From Treponema sp. (GTDB taxonomy: Bacteria; Spirochaetota; Spirochaetia; Treponematales; Treponemataceae), in NCBI GenBank assembly GCA_016282835.1, contig JAEELR010000222.1, positions 1-51,219 on the forward strand: a stretch of 51,219 nucleotides of DNA. Reading direction: 5' to 3'. The notes under the pieces are model-generated. The model was not told the DNA's origin and did no database searches. It saw nothing but the letters and a program-made list of their open reading frames with translations. The position numbers were made by a program, and so were the translations under genes. Within the stretch, counting starts at the first letter, position 1, and every line of letters starts with the position of its first letter. This document shows positions 32,473-41,422 of the stretch, piece by piece.

Positions 32473-33699
32473 TTAGTTAATCATTAAATTGATTAGGACT
32501 TTGCAGGCCAGAAGCATTTGGTCGAGTGAGGCCCATTCAAGACGGGAGTGAAAGTTATGGCCGCCTGTGAAAATGTTGGGGCAGGGGATTCCCATTTCTG
32601 TGAGGCGTGAACCATCTGTACCCCCTCTAATAGGCACAAAGACCGGTTCAATGCCAGCTGATTTATAAGCATTTATGAGTTTTTCGGTGACAGATGGATT
32701 TTTATCTAAAACGGTTTTCATATTTAGATATTGCTGTGTATGTTCAGTTTTAATCTGTCCCCCTGTTTCTTCTGCAACTTTTTTTGCAATAGAATCGACT
32801 GTCTGTATCCTGTTTTGAATTCCTTCGAGAGAAAAATCGCGTAACAATAGGGACACTTTTGCTGATTCAATAGAAGATTCTGTACCCATAACGGCGTAAA
32901 AACCCTCGTAGTTCTCTGTGGTTTCGGGTAATTCATTTTTCGGGAGCATAGAAATAAACTTTGCAGCCATTAAGTTTGCGTTTATCATTACATTTTTAGC
33001 ACTTCCTGTGTGGCAGGCTTTTCCTGTAAAAATTACATCGGATTTCCAGGCATTAAAGCATTCTGTTTCCAGTTCACATTTATGACCGCCGTCTACAGTG
33101 TAAGCATATTTAGATCTAAGTAATTCAAGAGGAACTTTATCCATTCCGTGTCCGGTTTCTTCATCTGGTGAAAAAATCACTTCTATAGAGTGGTGTTCAA
33201 TTTTATTTGTTATGACATATTCTATAGAAGAAATAATTTCTGCAACGCCGGCTTTATCATCTGCACCTAAAAGTGTGGTGCCGTCAGAAGTTATTATTGT
33301 TTCGCCAATTGCTTCTTTAAGAAAGGAATCAGTTTTTGTTGAATGAGTAACATTACAGGAAAGCTTTATATCTGTACCCTTGTAGTTTTCGTGAACTAAA
33401 GGATTTACATTTTTGCCAGTTACTTCATCAACTGTATCCATATGTGATAGGAGACAGAATGGTCTGTCACCTTCAAACTTTTTTGTTGCTGGTAAATATC
33501 CATAAACATAGCAGCCGGGTGTAATCTGCACATTTTCCAGACCTAAGGCTTTGAGCTCCTGTTCAAGAACTTTTGCAAAATCCCATTGCTGCGGTGTACT
33601 TGGGAAAACTCCTGAGTCTGCAGCTTCTGTATTGCTTTCTGAATAAATCTTTACGAATGAAAGAAATCTATTTAAGAGGTTTGATTTTAGGCGTTTCAT
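32473..33699 (-). CDS. pepT: peptidase T (tripeptide aminopeptidase)
   Basis: The product is 408 residues, as usual for PepT, a cytosolic dizinc aminopeptidase of family M20 that cuts the N-terminal residue from tripeptides. Metal and catalytic parts: SHMDTVDEV, GADDKAGVAEI, SPDEETGHGMD (catalytic Glu) and RGGTDGSRLTEMG. A GAAGG ribosome site precedes the ATG. A CTATATATATAG palindrome lies just upstream (33709-33722). Together with opp and liv it fits a peptide- and amino-acid-using lifestyle. Confidence 0.95.
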   Translation of the reverse strand: MKRLKSNLLNRFLSFVKIYSESNTEAADSGVFPSTPQQWDFAKVLEQELKALGLENVQITPGCYVYGYLPATKKFEGDRPFCLLSHMDTVDEVTGKNVNPLVHENYKGTDIKLSCNVTHSTKTDSFLKEAIGETIITSDGTTLLGADDKAGVAEIISSIEYVITNKIEHHSIEVIFSPDEETGHGMDKVPLELLRSKYAYTVDGGHKCELETECFNAWKSDVIFTGKACHTGSAKNVMINANLMAAKFISMLPKNELPETTENYEGFYAVMGTESSIESAKVSLLLRDFSLEGIQNRIQTVDSIAKKVAEETGGQIKTEHTQQYLNMKTVLDKNPSVTEKLINAYKSAGIEPVFVPIRGGTDGSRLTEMGIPCPNIFTGGHNFHSRLEWASLDQMLLACKVLINLMIN

Positions 33700-33822
33700 A
33701 TTTTACCTTCTATATATATAGTTTTATTTGTTAATAGATGATTAGTTAGATATTACTAATATTTTTGAATAGGGTCGAGTATATTTTATGGTTTATAGTT
33801 TTGAATTTTGCATGTAAAAAAA

Positions 33823-33852
33823 TTGACAGTAACAGAAAGTGACTTTTATAAT
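33823..33852 (+). promoter_or_regulatory. promoter of ravA-viaA
   Basis: TTGACA (33823-33828), 18-base spacer, TATAAT (33847-33852). The start codon is 54 bases downstream, giving an untranslated leader of about 45 bases. Confidence 0.75.
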
Positions 33853-33905
33853 AGAAGAAAGATAGTCAGCTGCTTAAGGCGCAAATCAAATAAAAAGAGG
33901 ATAAT

Positions 33906-35789
33906 ATGGAAGCTAAAGAGGAATTACTAGATCAAATAACAACAGTATTAAAATCTGAATCAAAACCAGTTAACCCATCTGTAATTACACAAAAACTTGG
34001 ATGGAATAAAGATAGAATTGATGAAGTATGTGACTTGTTCAAGGTAAAATCATTTATAGATATTGTACGAAAAATTGATGGTATTGAAATAAAAAAAGAT
34101 GTTCACGGAACAGCATATGTTTCTTTAAATAATAATAGTTCTACTACTGAGGTAAAGATTAGTCCGGTAACTAAAACAAGTGAAATTAACATTCGTGAAA
34201 GAATAAATAACCTTCTAAAGCTATTGAATTCCGGGCTTTACGAAAAAGAAGAAGCTATCAGGCTTGCATTGCTTAGTGCGGTTGCCGGTGAGAGCATTTT
34301 CTTTCTTGGCCCTCCAGGAACTGCAAAAAGTATGATTAGCTCAAGGATTCATCATGCGTTTAAAGACGGCACAAAGTATTTTGAATATCTTATGAATGAG
34401 TTTTCGACACCAGACGAAATATTCGGATCAGTAAAATTAAAGGGTCTTGATGAAGGTATTTATGAAAAGAACACAAGCGGATATCTGCCGGAAGCAAATG
34501 TTGCTTTTCTAGACGAAATTTGGAAAAGTGGACCGGCAATTTTAAATACCCTTTTAACCATCATAAATGAAAAGAAATTTCGTAATGGAAATACGATTAA
34601 TAAAGTACCGCTGCAGATATTGCTGTCAGCATCAAATGAACTTCCAAAAGAAAAAGCTGGACTTGAAGCACTTTATGACAGGTTTATAATCCGCACAATG
34701 GTGAACCCTGTTTCAATTGATAACGAAGAAGCATTTTTTAATCTGTGTGAAAAATCAGGGAAAGAACTTGTTGTACCGGAAAATATGAAGAACTCTCTTT
34801 TATCAATAGAAGAAGTTAATGGCTGGACTGAAAAGATAGATAAAGTTGTTCTTACCGAGAAAATTAAAAATGTAATAATGGAAATTAAACGCGAACTTGA
34901 GGTAAAGAATCAGGAAAAAAATCGCGATGAAAAAGAGAAGTTTTATGTTTCTGACCGCAGATGGAAAAAGATAATTCACCTTCTAAAAACTTCTGCATTC
35001 CTTTGTAATCGTAAAGAAGTTGATTTGATGGATATGCAGCTTGTGACATATTGTATATGGAGTACACCAAAACAGCGTGAAGAAGTTCAGTCTATTGTAC
35101 AAAATATTGTTCAGGAAAACGGGCTTGAGTGTACGACAGCTGTTGATGACATTGAGGAACAGATAAATGTGTTTAAAAAAGATATTGAAGCTACCTGGTA
35201 TAAGATGAATGAACAGATTACTCATGAGGAACCAGTTGAAAAGAAAATTGGGGGTAATAGAATTTTTTATGAAGTAGAAAGCAATAGTCAAGACATCGCA
35301 TACATTTCTAAAAATTATTCTGATGAAGATTACTATGCGCGAAATTATAGAAGGCGTTTTTACTATACAAAAGGTGATTCAAATTTCTCAAATCTTAGAA
35401 CTATAGATTATTATGAAAATATTGATGAAAATTTTATTATGAATAACCGTAATTATTCTTCTCCTTCAATCAAAATAAAAACTAAAACTGTTGTCGACCA
35501 AAAAGCAGGCCTTGTAAAAGATACTGTAATTTTCAACAATACAGCTGCATATTCCGCTACAAAAGAAAAGTTTGATTCTCAAAAATATACACCGATTGCT
35601 ACTTCCATTGAAAAAGAATTGAACTCGTTACAGGAGTTCCGAAATAAAACCGAAAAGCCTTATAGTGAAAATCTTTTTGCCATGCAGTCATTTAAAGAGG
35701 TGATAACTTCAAAGATTGAGGAAGAAAAGAAAAAGCTGGAAGATTTAAAAGTGGAATTGGATAAGCAGAAGAAACGTTATGAAAAATAA
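33906..35789 (+). CDS. ravA: MoxR-type AAA ATPase RavA with N-terminal extension
   Basis: The product is 627 residues. RavA is the MoxR-family ATPase that works with ViaA. Walker A GPPGTAKS is near residue 135 and Walker B VAFLDEIWK near 200, with LLSASNELP for sensor 1. E. coli RavA is about 500 residues; here an N-terminal part of about 95 residues (a helix-turn-like segment NPSVITQKLGWNKDRIDEV, then a Ser/Thr linker) is added, and a long C-terminal coiled coil ends the protein. It overlaps viaA by 11 bases. The pair is thought to act on membranes and respiratory complexes. Confidence 0.88.
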   Translation: MEAKEELLDQITTVLKSESKPVNPSVITQKLGWNKDRIDEVCDLFKVKSFIDIVRKIDGIEIKKDVHGTAYVSLNNNSSTTEVKISPVTKTSEINIRERINNLLKLLNSGLYEKEEAIRLALLSAVAGESIFFLGPPGTAKSMISSRIHHAFKDGTKYFEYLMNEFSTPDEIFGSVKLKGLDEGIYEKNTSGYLPEANVAFLDEIWKSGPAILNTLLTIINEKKFRNGNTINKVPLQILLSASNELPKEKAGLEALYDRFIIRTMVNPVSIDNEEAFFNLCEKSGKELVVPENMKNSLLSIEEVNGWTEKIDKVVLTEKIKNVIMEIKRELEVKNQEKNRDEKEKFYVSDRRWKKIIHLLKTSAFLCNRKEVDLMDMQLVTYCIWSTPKQREEVQSIVQNIVQENGLECTTAVDDIEEQINVFKKDIEATWYKMNEQITHEEPVEKKIGGNRIFYEVESNSQDIAYISKNYSDEDYYARNYRRRFYYTKGDSNFSNLRTIDYYENIDENFIMNNRNYSSPSIKIKTKTVVDQKAGLVKDTVIFNNTAAYSATKEKFDSQKYTPIATSIEKELNSLQEFRNKTEKPYSENLFAMQSFKEVITSKIEEEKKKLEDLKVELDKQKKRYEK

Positions 35790-37758
35790 AATTTCAGACC
35801 GCTCTCGTGAGTATTCTAAGGAAGCATTGCAGTGTATCGGGAATATTCAATCGAAATACAAGGTTTGTCCCTTATATGAAAAACTCACGAAAGAAGAAAA
35901 TGATGCTCTGCTTTTCAATATAATTCAATTAGGAAATGCAGTTGCTGCGACAAAATACAAAAATTTTTCTTTTTATAAAGATGCTGTAAAATATGCCAGA
36001 AACAATACGGCTCATTCAACGCAAAATAATCCGGCTGCAGTTAATGGCATTTATAAAAATGTATTCAGCTGGTTAAATTCTGCTAAAAAAGAATTGTCTG
36101 AAAATATTGTAAAAGCGTATTCACAAAATAAAGATATTCGCAGGGTAGAAAAATTCGGAACTGCTTTTGAAACAGAAGAAAAAAGAAAAGGCTTTGTAGA
36201 TACCGTTCAGAGCGCTTATCTTGGTGGAAAATTTCATGAAGAGTTTGATACTACAAAAGAAACAGTCCTTTGTGATGCCGCCATCTCTGCATTAAAGCCG
36301 ACAGATGACAGACAAAAAGAGTTACTGGTTTTTGCAAAATCACAAAGTTCATTAGAAGAGTCTATTAAAAAAGAAATTGTTGAATGGACAGAGAAAACAA
36401 ATCAAATTCTGGAAAAAGAAAATCCGTTTGTAGACGAGGCTATTTTCAATGAGAAAATTGCACAGCTTTCACCGCAGAATTTACAGACCGAAATTAATTC
36501 ACAGATTTCTGCTTACAATGACATTTCCTCAGTAAAAAACTACAGGCCGAACATTGATTTAGATTTCTACAGAAATGCATTTGAAGAAAATATTTCAACG
36601 GAAAAGAAAAAGAAAGCAGAAAAACAAATTGCTGAAGAAAATCAAATACTTGAGCGCAACTTAAAGTCAGAAATGCAAAAGGAACTTATTCGGCGTAAAA
36701 CTGAATGGGAACTTGCACAAATTGAAGAACAGCGAAAAAAGTTTATAAAAGAATTATATGAGAAAATTGAAAAGTTCAGAAAGATTTATGAACGATTGAA
36801 GTCATTTGCAAAAAGCTTTGGCCGTCTCTGGAATTTAGCTCAGGGAGAATTTAATGATAATGGTTTTGATATCATAGAAAAATATGCACAGCTTTTAGAG
36901 GATGATGAAGGGCTGACTGAACTTGCTCAAATGATTGGACGCCATTGTGAAGAAGAGAAGAAATTTCATAAGGAACTGCGGGCTAAAATTGTTGTTGAAA
37001 CTGTTTATAATCCTGAGCCTGCATATAAGGGAGAAATTTCTGGTTTACGATTATCTGATTCTTTGTCAGATGCATTACCTGCTGAACTGGCGCTATATAA
37101 TAATCCTACAACCCGCCAGATATTTAAAATGAAATATGCACAAAAGCAGCTTTTGTCATACTCGTATACCCGAAGTATTGAATATCAAAAGGCACATGAA
37201 GAAACAGAAGAAGTTGATGTAGGAGAAACAGTAGAACACAAAGGTCCAATGATTATTTGTGTTGATACTTCAGGTTCTATGCAGGGGACACCGGAAAGAG
37301 TTGCAAAGACAATAGCTTTTGCGCTGGCTCAAAAATCTCTTGAAGAAGAAAGAGGCTGTTATCTGATTTCATTTTCTACGGAAATAGAAACAATGGATTT
37401 GAGTTCTTTTAACAGTACCGATGGAATATCAAATTTGGTTAAATTTCTTCGAATGAGTTTTGATGGCGGAACAGATGCAAACCCGGCTCTTGAATATTCT
37501 GTAAAACTCTTAAACGAAAAAGAATGGAAAAATGCAGATGTTCTGATGATTTCAGATTTTTGCATGGGCTCTTTGGGAGAAGAACTGGAAGAGAAAATAA
37601 AAAAACTACAGGAACAAAAAACAAGATTTTTTAGTCTTGCAGTAACAAGTGGTGGTAATGATCAGGTTATAACCGCATTTGATAAAAACTGGATTTATGA
37701 TACAAACGCAAAAGATTCCGGTGCAAAACTTGTCAGGCAGCTGGAAGAAATGAAATAA
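35779..37758 (+). CDS. viaA: VWA-domain protein ViaA
   Basis: The product is 659 residues. The long helical N-terminal part (to about 480) is rich in Lys/Glu coiled coils. The C-terminal von Willebrand A domain starts near MIICVDTSGSMQG (about 488-498) with the MIDAS motif DTSGS, then Thr in FDGGTDANPAL and Asp in MISDFCMG. The start is inside the ravA end, a coupled pair. ViaA stimulates RavA ATPase in known systems. No terminator is seen before hicA. Confidence 0.88.
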   Translation: MKNKISDRSREYSKEALQCIGNIQSKYKVCPLYEKLTKEENDALLFNIIQLGNAVAATKYKNFSFYKDAVKYARNNTAHSTQNNPAAVNGIYKNVFSWLNSAKKELSENIVKAYSQNKDIRRVEKFGTAFETEEKRKGFVDTVQSAYLGGKFHEEFDTTKETVLCDAAISALKPTDDRQKELLVFAKSQSSLEESIKKEIVEWTEKTNQILEKENPFVDEAIFNEKIAQLSPQNLQTEINSQISAYNDISSVKNYRPNIDLDFYRNAFEENISTEKKKKAEKQIAEENQILERNLKSEMQKELIRRKTEWELAQIEEQRKKFIKELYEKIEKFRKIYERLKSFAKSFGRLWNLAQGEFNDNGFDIIEKYAQLLEDDEGLTELAQMIGRHCEEEKKFHKELRAKIVVETVYNPEPAYKGEISGLRLSDSLSDALPAELALYNNPTTRQIFKMKYAQKQLLSYSYTRSIEYQKAHEETEEVDVGETVEHKGPMIICVDTSGSMQGTPERVAKTIAFALAQKSLEEERGCYLISFSTEIETMDLSSFNSTDGISNLVKFLRMSFDGGTDANPALEYSVKLLNEKEWKNADVLMISDFCMGSLGEELEEKIKKLQEQKTRFFSLAVTSGGNDQVITAFDKNWIYDTNAKDSGAKLVRQLEEMK

Positions 37759-37803
37759 ATTTAAAACCTTGCTTTTAGTACCATTTAATAGTATCATTAA
37801 TTT

Positions 37804-38067
37804 ATGAATTCAAAGCAAAAAAAAGTGTACGAAAAAATTTTCAAGAATCCAGTTCTTTCTGATATTGAATGGGCAGAAATTGAAAATCTTTTAAAATCAC
37901 TTGGAGCGAATATTTCTGAAGGAAATGGTTCCCGGGTTCGTATTGAATTGAATGGAGAAAGGGCTGTATTTCATCGTCCTCATCCAGAACGAGTTACGGA
38001 TAAAGGTGCTGTAAAATCAATGCGAAGATTTCTAGAAAATACGGGGGTAAAAAATGATGACTTATAA
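37804..38067 (+). CDS. hicA: HicA-type mRNA interferase toxin
   Basis: The product is 87 residues with the HicA fold: VLSDIEWAEIENLLKSLGANI (dsRNA-binding-like helix and strands) and the catalytic His in AVFHRPHPE. It is the ribosome-independent RNase of a type II toxin-antitoxin pair. Its end overlaps the antitoxin start by 14 bases, toxin first, the standard hicAB order. Confidence 0.88.
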   Translation: MNSKQKKVYEKIFKNPVLSDIEWAEIENLLKSLGANISEGNGSRVRIELNGERAVFHRPHPERVTDKGAVKSMRRFLENTGVKNDDL

Positions 38068-38395
38068 GGGATTTGTTGGAGTTGTAGAATATGACGATGA
38101 GGCTCGTGTTTTTTCAGGCGAGGTAATAAATACAAGAACTGTAATTACATTTCAAGGTACAACTGTAGATGAAGTTGAAAATGAATTTCATAATTCTGTA
38201 GATGATTATCTTGAATGGTGCAAAGAAGATGGAATAGAACCTGAAAAACCGTATTCAGGAAAATTTAATGTTCGCCTTTCGCCTTTACTTCATAGTCAAG
38301 TAGCAGTTGCCGCAAAAAAAGTTGGAATGTCTTTGAATAGTTTCGTAGAAAAATCATTACACGATGAAATAAATTCAATGCAATTAGTTTTTTAA
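38054..38395 (+). CDS. hicB: HicB antitoxin with RHH-like C-terminus
   Basis: The product is 113 residues. The N-terminal HicB domain (YKGFVGVVEYDDEARVFSGEV, with FQGTTVDEVENEFHNSVDDYL) is an RNase H-like fold without the catalytic residues. The C-terminus FNVRLSPLLHSQVAVAAKKVG is a ribbon-helix-helix DNA-binding motif that would repress the operon. A GGGGG site inside hicA precedes the ATG. Confidence 0.9.
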   Translation: MMTYKGFVGVVEYDDEARVFSGEVINTRTVITFQGTTVDEVENEFHNSVDDYLEWCKEDGIEPEKPYSGKFNVRLSPLLHSQVAVAAKKVGMSLNSFVEKSLHDEINSMQLVF

Positions 38396-38401
38396 GAAAA
38401 A

Positions 38402-38599
38402 ATGAAAAAAAATTACTTATTATCATTTTTAAGTGTTTTTGTTATTCATTGCTTGTTTCTATTATTTTGGATAATTACTACAAAATCAGGCACAGATTTT
38501 TTTGTTGTGTATGTAACGCTCTCGGAATTATTAATAGATATATTACTTCCGCTTGGAGTAGTTATATTTCTTTTTATTAAAAACAGGAAAGTAAAATGA
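38402..38599 (+). CDS. 65-residue membrane protein
   Basis: Starts six bases after hicB and has two hydrophobic segments (about 6-26 and 41-60) with a basic C-terminus (IKNRKVK). There is no recognisable family. It is probably co-transcribed with hicAB as a passenger. Confidence 0.45.
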   Translation: MKKNYLLSFLSVFVIHCLFLLFWIITTKSGTDFFVVYVTLSELLIDILLPLGVVIFLFIKNRKVK

Positions 38600-38660
38600 T
38601 TGTATTAAGAACTTTAGCGGGCTGTGTGCATTATTTTTTCTTTTTATTCTTATAAGAACT

Positions 38661-38954
38661 ATGGTTATTCATGATAAGCGATATAAAGAATTTATTGATT
38701 TTTGTAGAAAGGAAGGTGATTCTGAAACGCCCACTTTTATTGGTTATAAAGAATTCTATGGCGAAGAATATGGATTAAGAGAATCTTATACTCTTAGTTC
38801 GGCTTTAAAAATGTTAGAATCCAAATACGAGAAAACCGGGAAAAAAGAATATTTTGAATATGGTGAATTTATTCGCAAGAATGGATGGAAAAGTATTCTA
38901 TATATACTGTATATAATTGTAATTTTTATATGTATTAGTATTGCAATTGGATAG
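38661..38954 (+). CDS. 97-residue protein with C-terminal membrane anchor
   Basis: The product has a charged N-terminal part (RYKEFIDFCRKEGDSETPTF, EFYGEEYGL) and a single C-terminal hydrophobic segment (about 75-95, SILYILYIIVIFICISIAI), a tail-anchored outline. No ribosome site is clear and no family is recognised. It lies in a run of small same-strand genes after hicB. Confidence 0.45.
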   Translation: MVIHDKRYKEFIDFCRKEGDSETPTFIGYKEFYGEEYGLRESYTLSSALKMLESKYEKTGKKEYFEYGEFIRKNGWKSILYILYIIVIFICISIAIG

Positions 38955-39026
38955 CTATAATAAATTTAAGAAAATTACATAATTAAGATTAGTCTGAACT
39001 TTTTACATGAACGGCTGGAAGTTAAT

Positions 39027-39239
39027 ATGAAAAAGAAACACATAATACTTTTGACAATTATTTTTGCTCTCTGTTTAATTCCTATACCGGCTTTTTATAA
39101 AGATGGCGGGACGGTAACATATTCTGCGGTTTTGTATAAAATAATAAAATGGAATCGGCTTGATGGAAAACAGGGTATAGAGTTTCATATCTTTCCAACT
39201 AATTTTCATCGGCTTGATTATTATGATAAACAGGGATGA
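39027..39239 (+). CDS. 70-residue exported or membrane protein
   Basis: Residues 4-22 are a hydrophobic segment (IILLTIIFALCLIPIPAFY). The remainder GGTVTYSAVLYKIIKWNRLD resembles a widespread small protein family of Gram-positive bacteria with the block DGGTVxYxAxLY, function unknown. It starts after a TGGAAG site and precedes a C39-like peptidase by 15 bases. Confidence 0.55.
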   Translation: MKKKHIILLTIIFALCLIPIPAFYKDGGTVTYSAVLYKIIKWNRLDGKQGIEFHIFPTNFHRLDYYDKQG

Positions 39240-39254
39240 TCCTTAAGGCTTATA

Positions 39255-39914
39255 ATGAAAAAAAGAAAAATGGTATTAAAGACTATTTTGATATTCTTCG
39301 CAGCTTTTGTAATATTTTTACTTTGTTTTGGCAGGGCAATACCTTCGTATATTTCAAAAGGAAATAATGTTTACCCCGATTCATACTATTTGCAAATGAA
39401 CAAGGAAATTTTTTACCGGCAGACACTGAATAACTGCGGACCTTATTCTGTAATGGCTGTCATGAATATTTTGCACGATGAAGAAAAGGATCCAGAGCTT
39501 CTTGCAAGGCAGATAAAATGGCGTATTTATAAAAATCTTACATTTCCTCAGGGCGTAGTAAATCAATTGCATGAAAACGAAATAAAAACAAAAGAATATG
39601 TTTTAAAAGGCAAATCTGAGAAGGAAAAAATCAACTGGATAAAAGAAACTGTTTACCAGAAAAAGCCGATTATCTGTCTTATAAAAGTTCGTCATGTTCT
39701 TCATTACGTAACGGTTCTCGGTTATGATAAAAATGGTTTTATGCTTTATGATTCAATGCAGGAAAAAGATCCGGACAATCAGCGTAAAACAATTATTGAT
39801 AAAGAGTGCACTGAAGGAAACCGGTATTACACTTATGATGAGTTTCTGCAGTTATGGAATGGCGGCGGATATAAACTGTTCTTTAGAAACTGGGCTATAG
39901 TTTGTGGTTTATAG
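39255..39914 (+). CDS. membrane-anchored C39-like cysteine peptidase
   Basis: The product is 219 residues. A hydrophobic segment at about 9-27 anchors it in the membrane. The catalytic Cys lies in QTLNNCGPYSVMAVMNIL, the His in RHVLHYVTVLGYD and the third residue in FMLYDS, the order of the peptidase C39-like fold, which cuts double-glycine leader peptides or acts as a general thiol peptidase. It is not joined to an ABC exporter, so a bacteriocin role is not supported. Confidence 0.75.
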   Translation: MKKRKMVLKTILIFFAAFVIFLLCFGRAIPSYISKGNNVYPDSYYLQMNKEIFYRQTLNNCGPYSVMAVMNILHDEEKDPELLARQIKWRIYKNLTFPQGVVNQLHENEIKTKEYVLKGKSEKEKINWIKETVYQKKPIICLIKVRHVLHYVTVLGYDKNGFMLYDSMQEKDPDNQRKTIIDKECTEGNRYYTYDEFLQLWNGGGYKLFFRNWAIVCGL

Positions 39915-39969
39915 AAAAACATATAGCACCAAGTACAAGGCTAACAGCAGATTGTTAGGGAGGATGTTT

Positions 39970-40782
39970 ATGAAAAAACTTATTCCATTATTTGTATGCA
40001 CTGCATTTTTATTGTGTGGATGCTTTGATGAAAAACTAAATGATGGTGTGATTTTATTTAACTGGAAAAAATACGAACTAACTTTCAGTGATGAATTTGA
40101 ATCTGCGAAACTTGATACAAAAAACTGGTCATATTGTCCTCAGCAGCAGCGTCAGGATGCAGGCGGATGGTGGAGCAATGAATGCAGCACTTTTGAAAAC
40201 GGAAACTATGTCATAACCTGTAAATTAAAAAACGAAACTCCGGTAAGCGGAGGAATCAGAAGCCGCGGAAGATTTGAATAGACTTATGGACTTTACAATA
40301 TACGCTTTAAAGTAGAAAAAGCAGAAGGGCTGTGGTATGCGTTCTGGCTCATGACGGATAAAATGAGTGATTCTACAGTTGGAAACGGTGCAGTTGACGG
40401 AGCAGAAATTGATATAATTGAAGTTGTTCCTCATGAAAAAGCTTATTACACAACAATCCACTGGGACGGATATGGTGATAACCTTAAGAGCGCACATCCT
40501 GATGGAAAGAGAATAAACAACAGTTTTTACGGAACATATCATGATCTGTGGTTTTTATGGGATAAAGGCGGCTACAAGCTTTATATGGATGGAACCGATA
40601 GTACACATCTTGTTTATGATATGCCGGGAAAGGACTATGGCAAAGGAACATGTCAGGTACCGTGTTATTTAAAGATTACTGCTGAATACGGAACATGGGC
40701 CGGTTCTATTGTTCCAGAGCAGCTTCCTGCACATTTTTATGTTGATTATGTAAGGGTTTATAAAGAAAAGAAAAAGCATTAA
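39970..40782 (+). pseudogene. GH16 family beta-glucanase-like lipoprotein, interrupted by an amber codon
   Basis: ATG 39970 follows a GGGAGG site. The first part (to TAG 40279-40281) has a lipoprotein signal ending TAFLLCG-C and the GH16 start FSDEFESAKLDTKNW. Directly after the stop the same frame resumes with TYGLYNIRFKVEKAEGLWYAF and the catalytic box EIDIIE, ending normally with VDYVRVYKEKKKH at TAA 40780-40782. GH16 enzymes usually have a residue such as Gln, Tyr or Phe just before TYG, so CAG-to-TAG is the simplest explanation. The full protein would be about 270 residues and cut beta-1,3/1,4-glucans or related glycans outside the cell. Confidence 0.85.
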
Positions 40783-40799
40783 CAATTTTTTTTAAAAAA

Positions 40800-40876
40800 T
40801 TTGGGTAGTGTACACTACCCAAAGGAATTGAAGAATTCCTTTGGGCGAAGTCTTGTTGCTCTCGCCTTCGCCCAAA
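40800..40876. repeat. chain of three overlapping hairpins
   Basis: H1: the 24-base palindrome centred at 40811/40812 (arm TTTGGGTAGTGT). H2: CCCAAAGGAATT (40818-40829) with AATTCCTTTGGG (40834-40845), four-base loop. H3: TTTGGGCGAAG (40840-40850) with CTTCGCCCAAA (40866-40876). H2 shares bases with both neighbours, so not all can form at once. Confidence 0.8.
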
Positions 40877-40905
40877 ATAAAAAGAGTAAACCCTAGGAGA
40901 TTTTA

Positions 40906-41331
40906 ATTAAGAAAAAATTTATTTATCTAATTGTTATGTCTATTTGCTTAGTACTTAACTTTACAGGCTGTAGTGATTTTTTTGCTAGTCACAATTATAG
41001 TGTTGAAAAGGGTATAGTTTCAAATTCAAGATACGAAATTGCATTAAAGCAGGCAAAATCTTATGGAGCTGATATTAATTATGAAAATATTAAATCAATA
41101 AGAGATTATTTATATGAAAGTTTAATATATGAAAATAGACTATCAGATCACGAAAAAATAAGTGATGTAGACAATAGTGAAATTCATAGTTTTCTAAAAC
41201 AACATGGATTTAGCAAAGAAGAAGCAAATTTCGAAATGGAATTTTTAGAAAAAAATGGTAATGATATACTTTTTTTTGAAAATACTAAATCATCATCTTC
41301 AAAAGTCTGGATGTATATTGAAAAAGAATAG
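40906..41331 (+). CDS. small lipoprotein with ATT start codon
   Basis: From ATT 40906 the product is 141 residues and begins (I/M)KKKFIYLIVMSICLVLNFTGC, a complete lipoprotein signal with the lipid Cys after NFTG. An AGGAG site at 40895-40899 lies six bases before this ATT. The nearest in-frame ATG (40936) would remove the positive n-region and has no ribosome site. So the start is either a rare ATT or a mutated ATG. The rest is charged and helical; no family is recognised. Confidence 0.6.
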   Translation: MKKKFIYLIVMSICLVLNFTGCSDFFASHNYSVEKGIVSNSRYEIALKQAKSYGADINYENIKSIRDYLYESLIYENRLSDHEKISDVDNSEIHSFLKQHGFSKEEANFEMEFLEKNGNDILFFENTKSSSSKVWMYIEKE

Positions 41332-41334
41332 GTC

Positions 41335-41400
41335 AGGCTTGGTGGTTGAGAGTGCTGCCTAGATGAACTCAACCACCGCGGAAATCTTTGTTTAACCACC
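41335..41400. repeat. dispersed repeat half-sites
   Basis: GGTGGTTGAG and ACTCAACCACCGC sit around a degenerate core, followed by another AACCACCGC. The pattern is the same as in the other gaps. Confidence 0.65.
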
Positions 41401-41422
41401 GCAGTTTTTTTTGTGAGATTAA

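Noticed and set aside
39255-39914. A bacteriocin-processing exporter
   Set aside because: The C39-like peptidase is not fused to, or next to, an ABC exporter, and no double-glycine leader peptide gene is visible.
39970-40782. Recoding of TAG as an amino acid in this organism
   Set aside because: Other intact genes in the window end with TAG (for example 13035-13037 and 19245-19247), so TAG is a normal stop here; the GH16 break is better seen as a point mutation.
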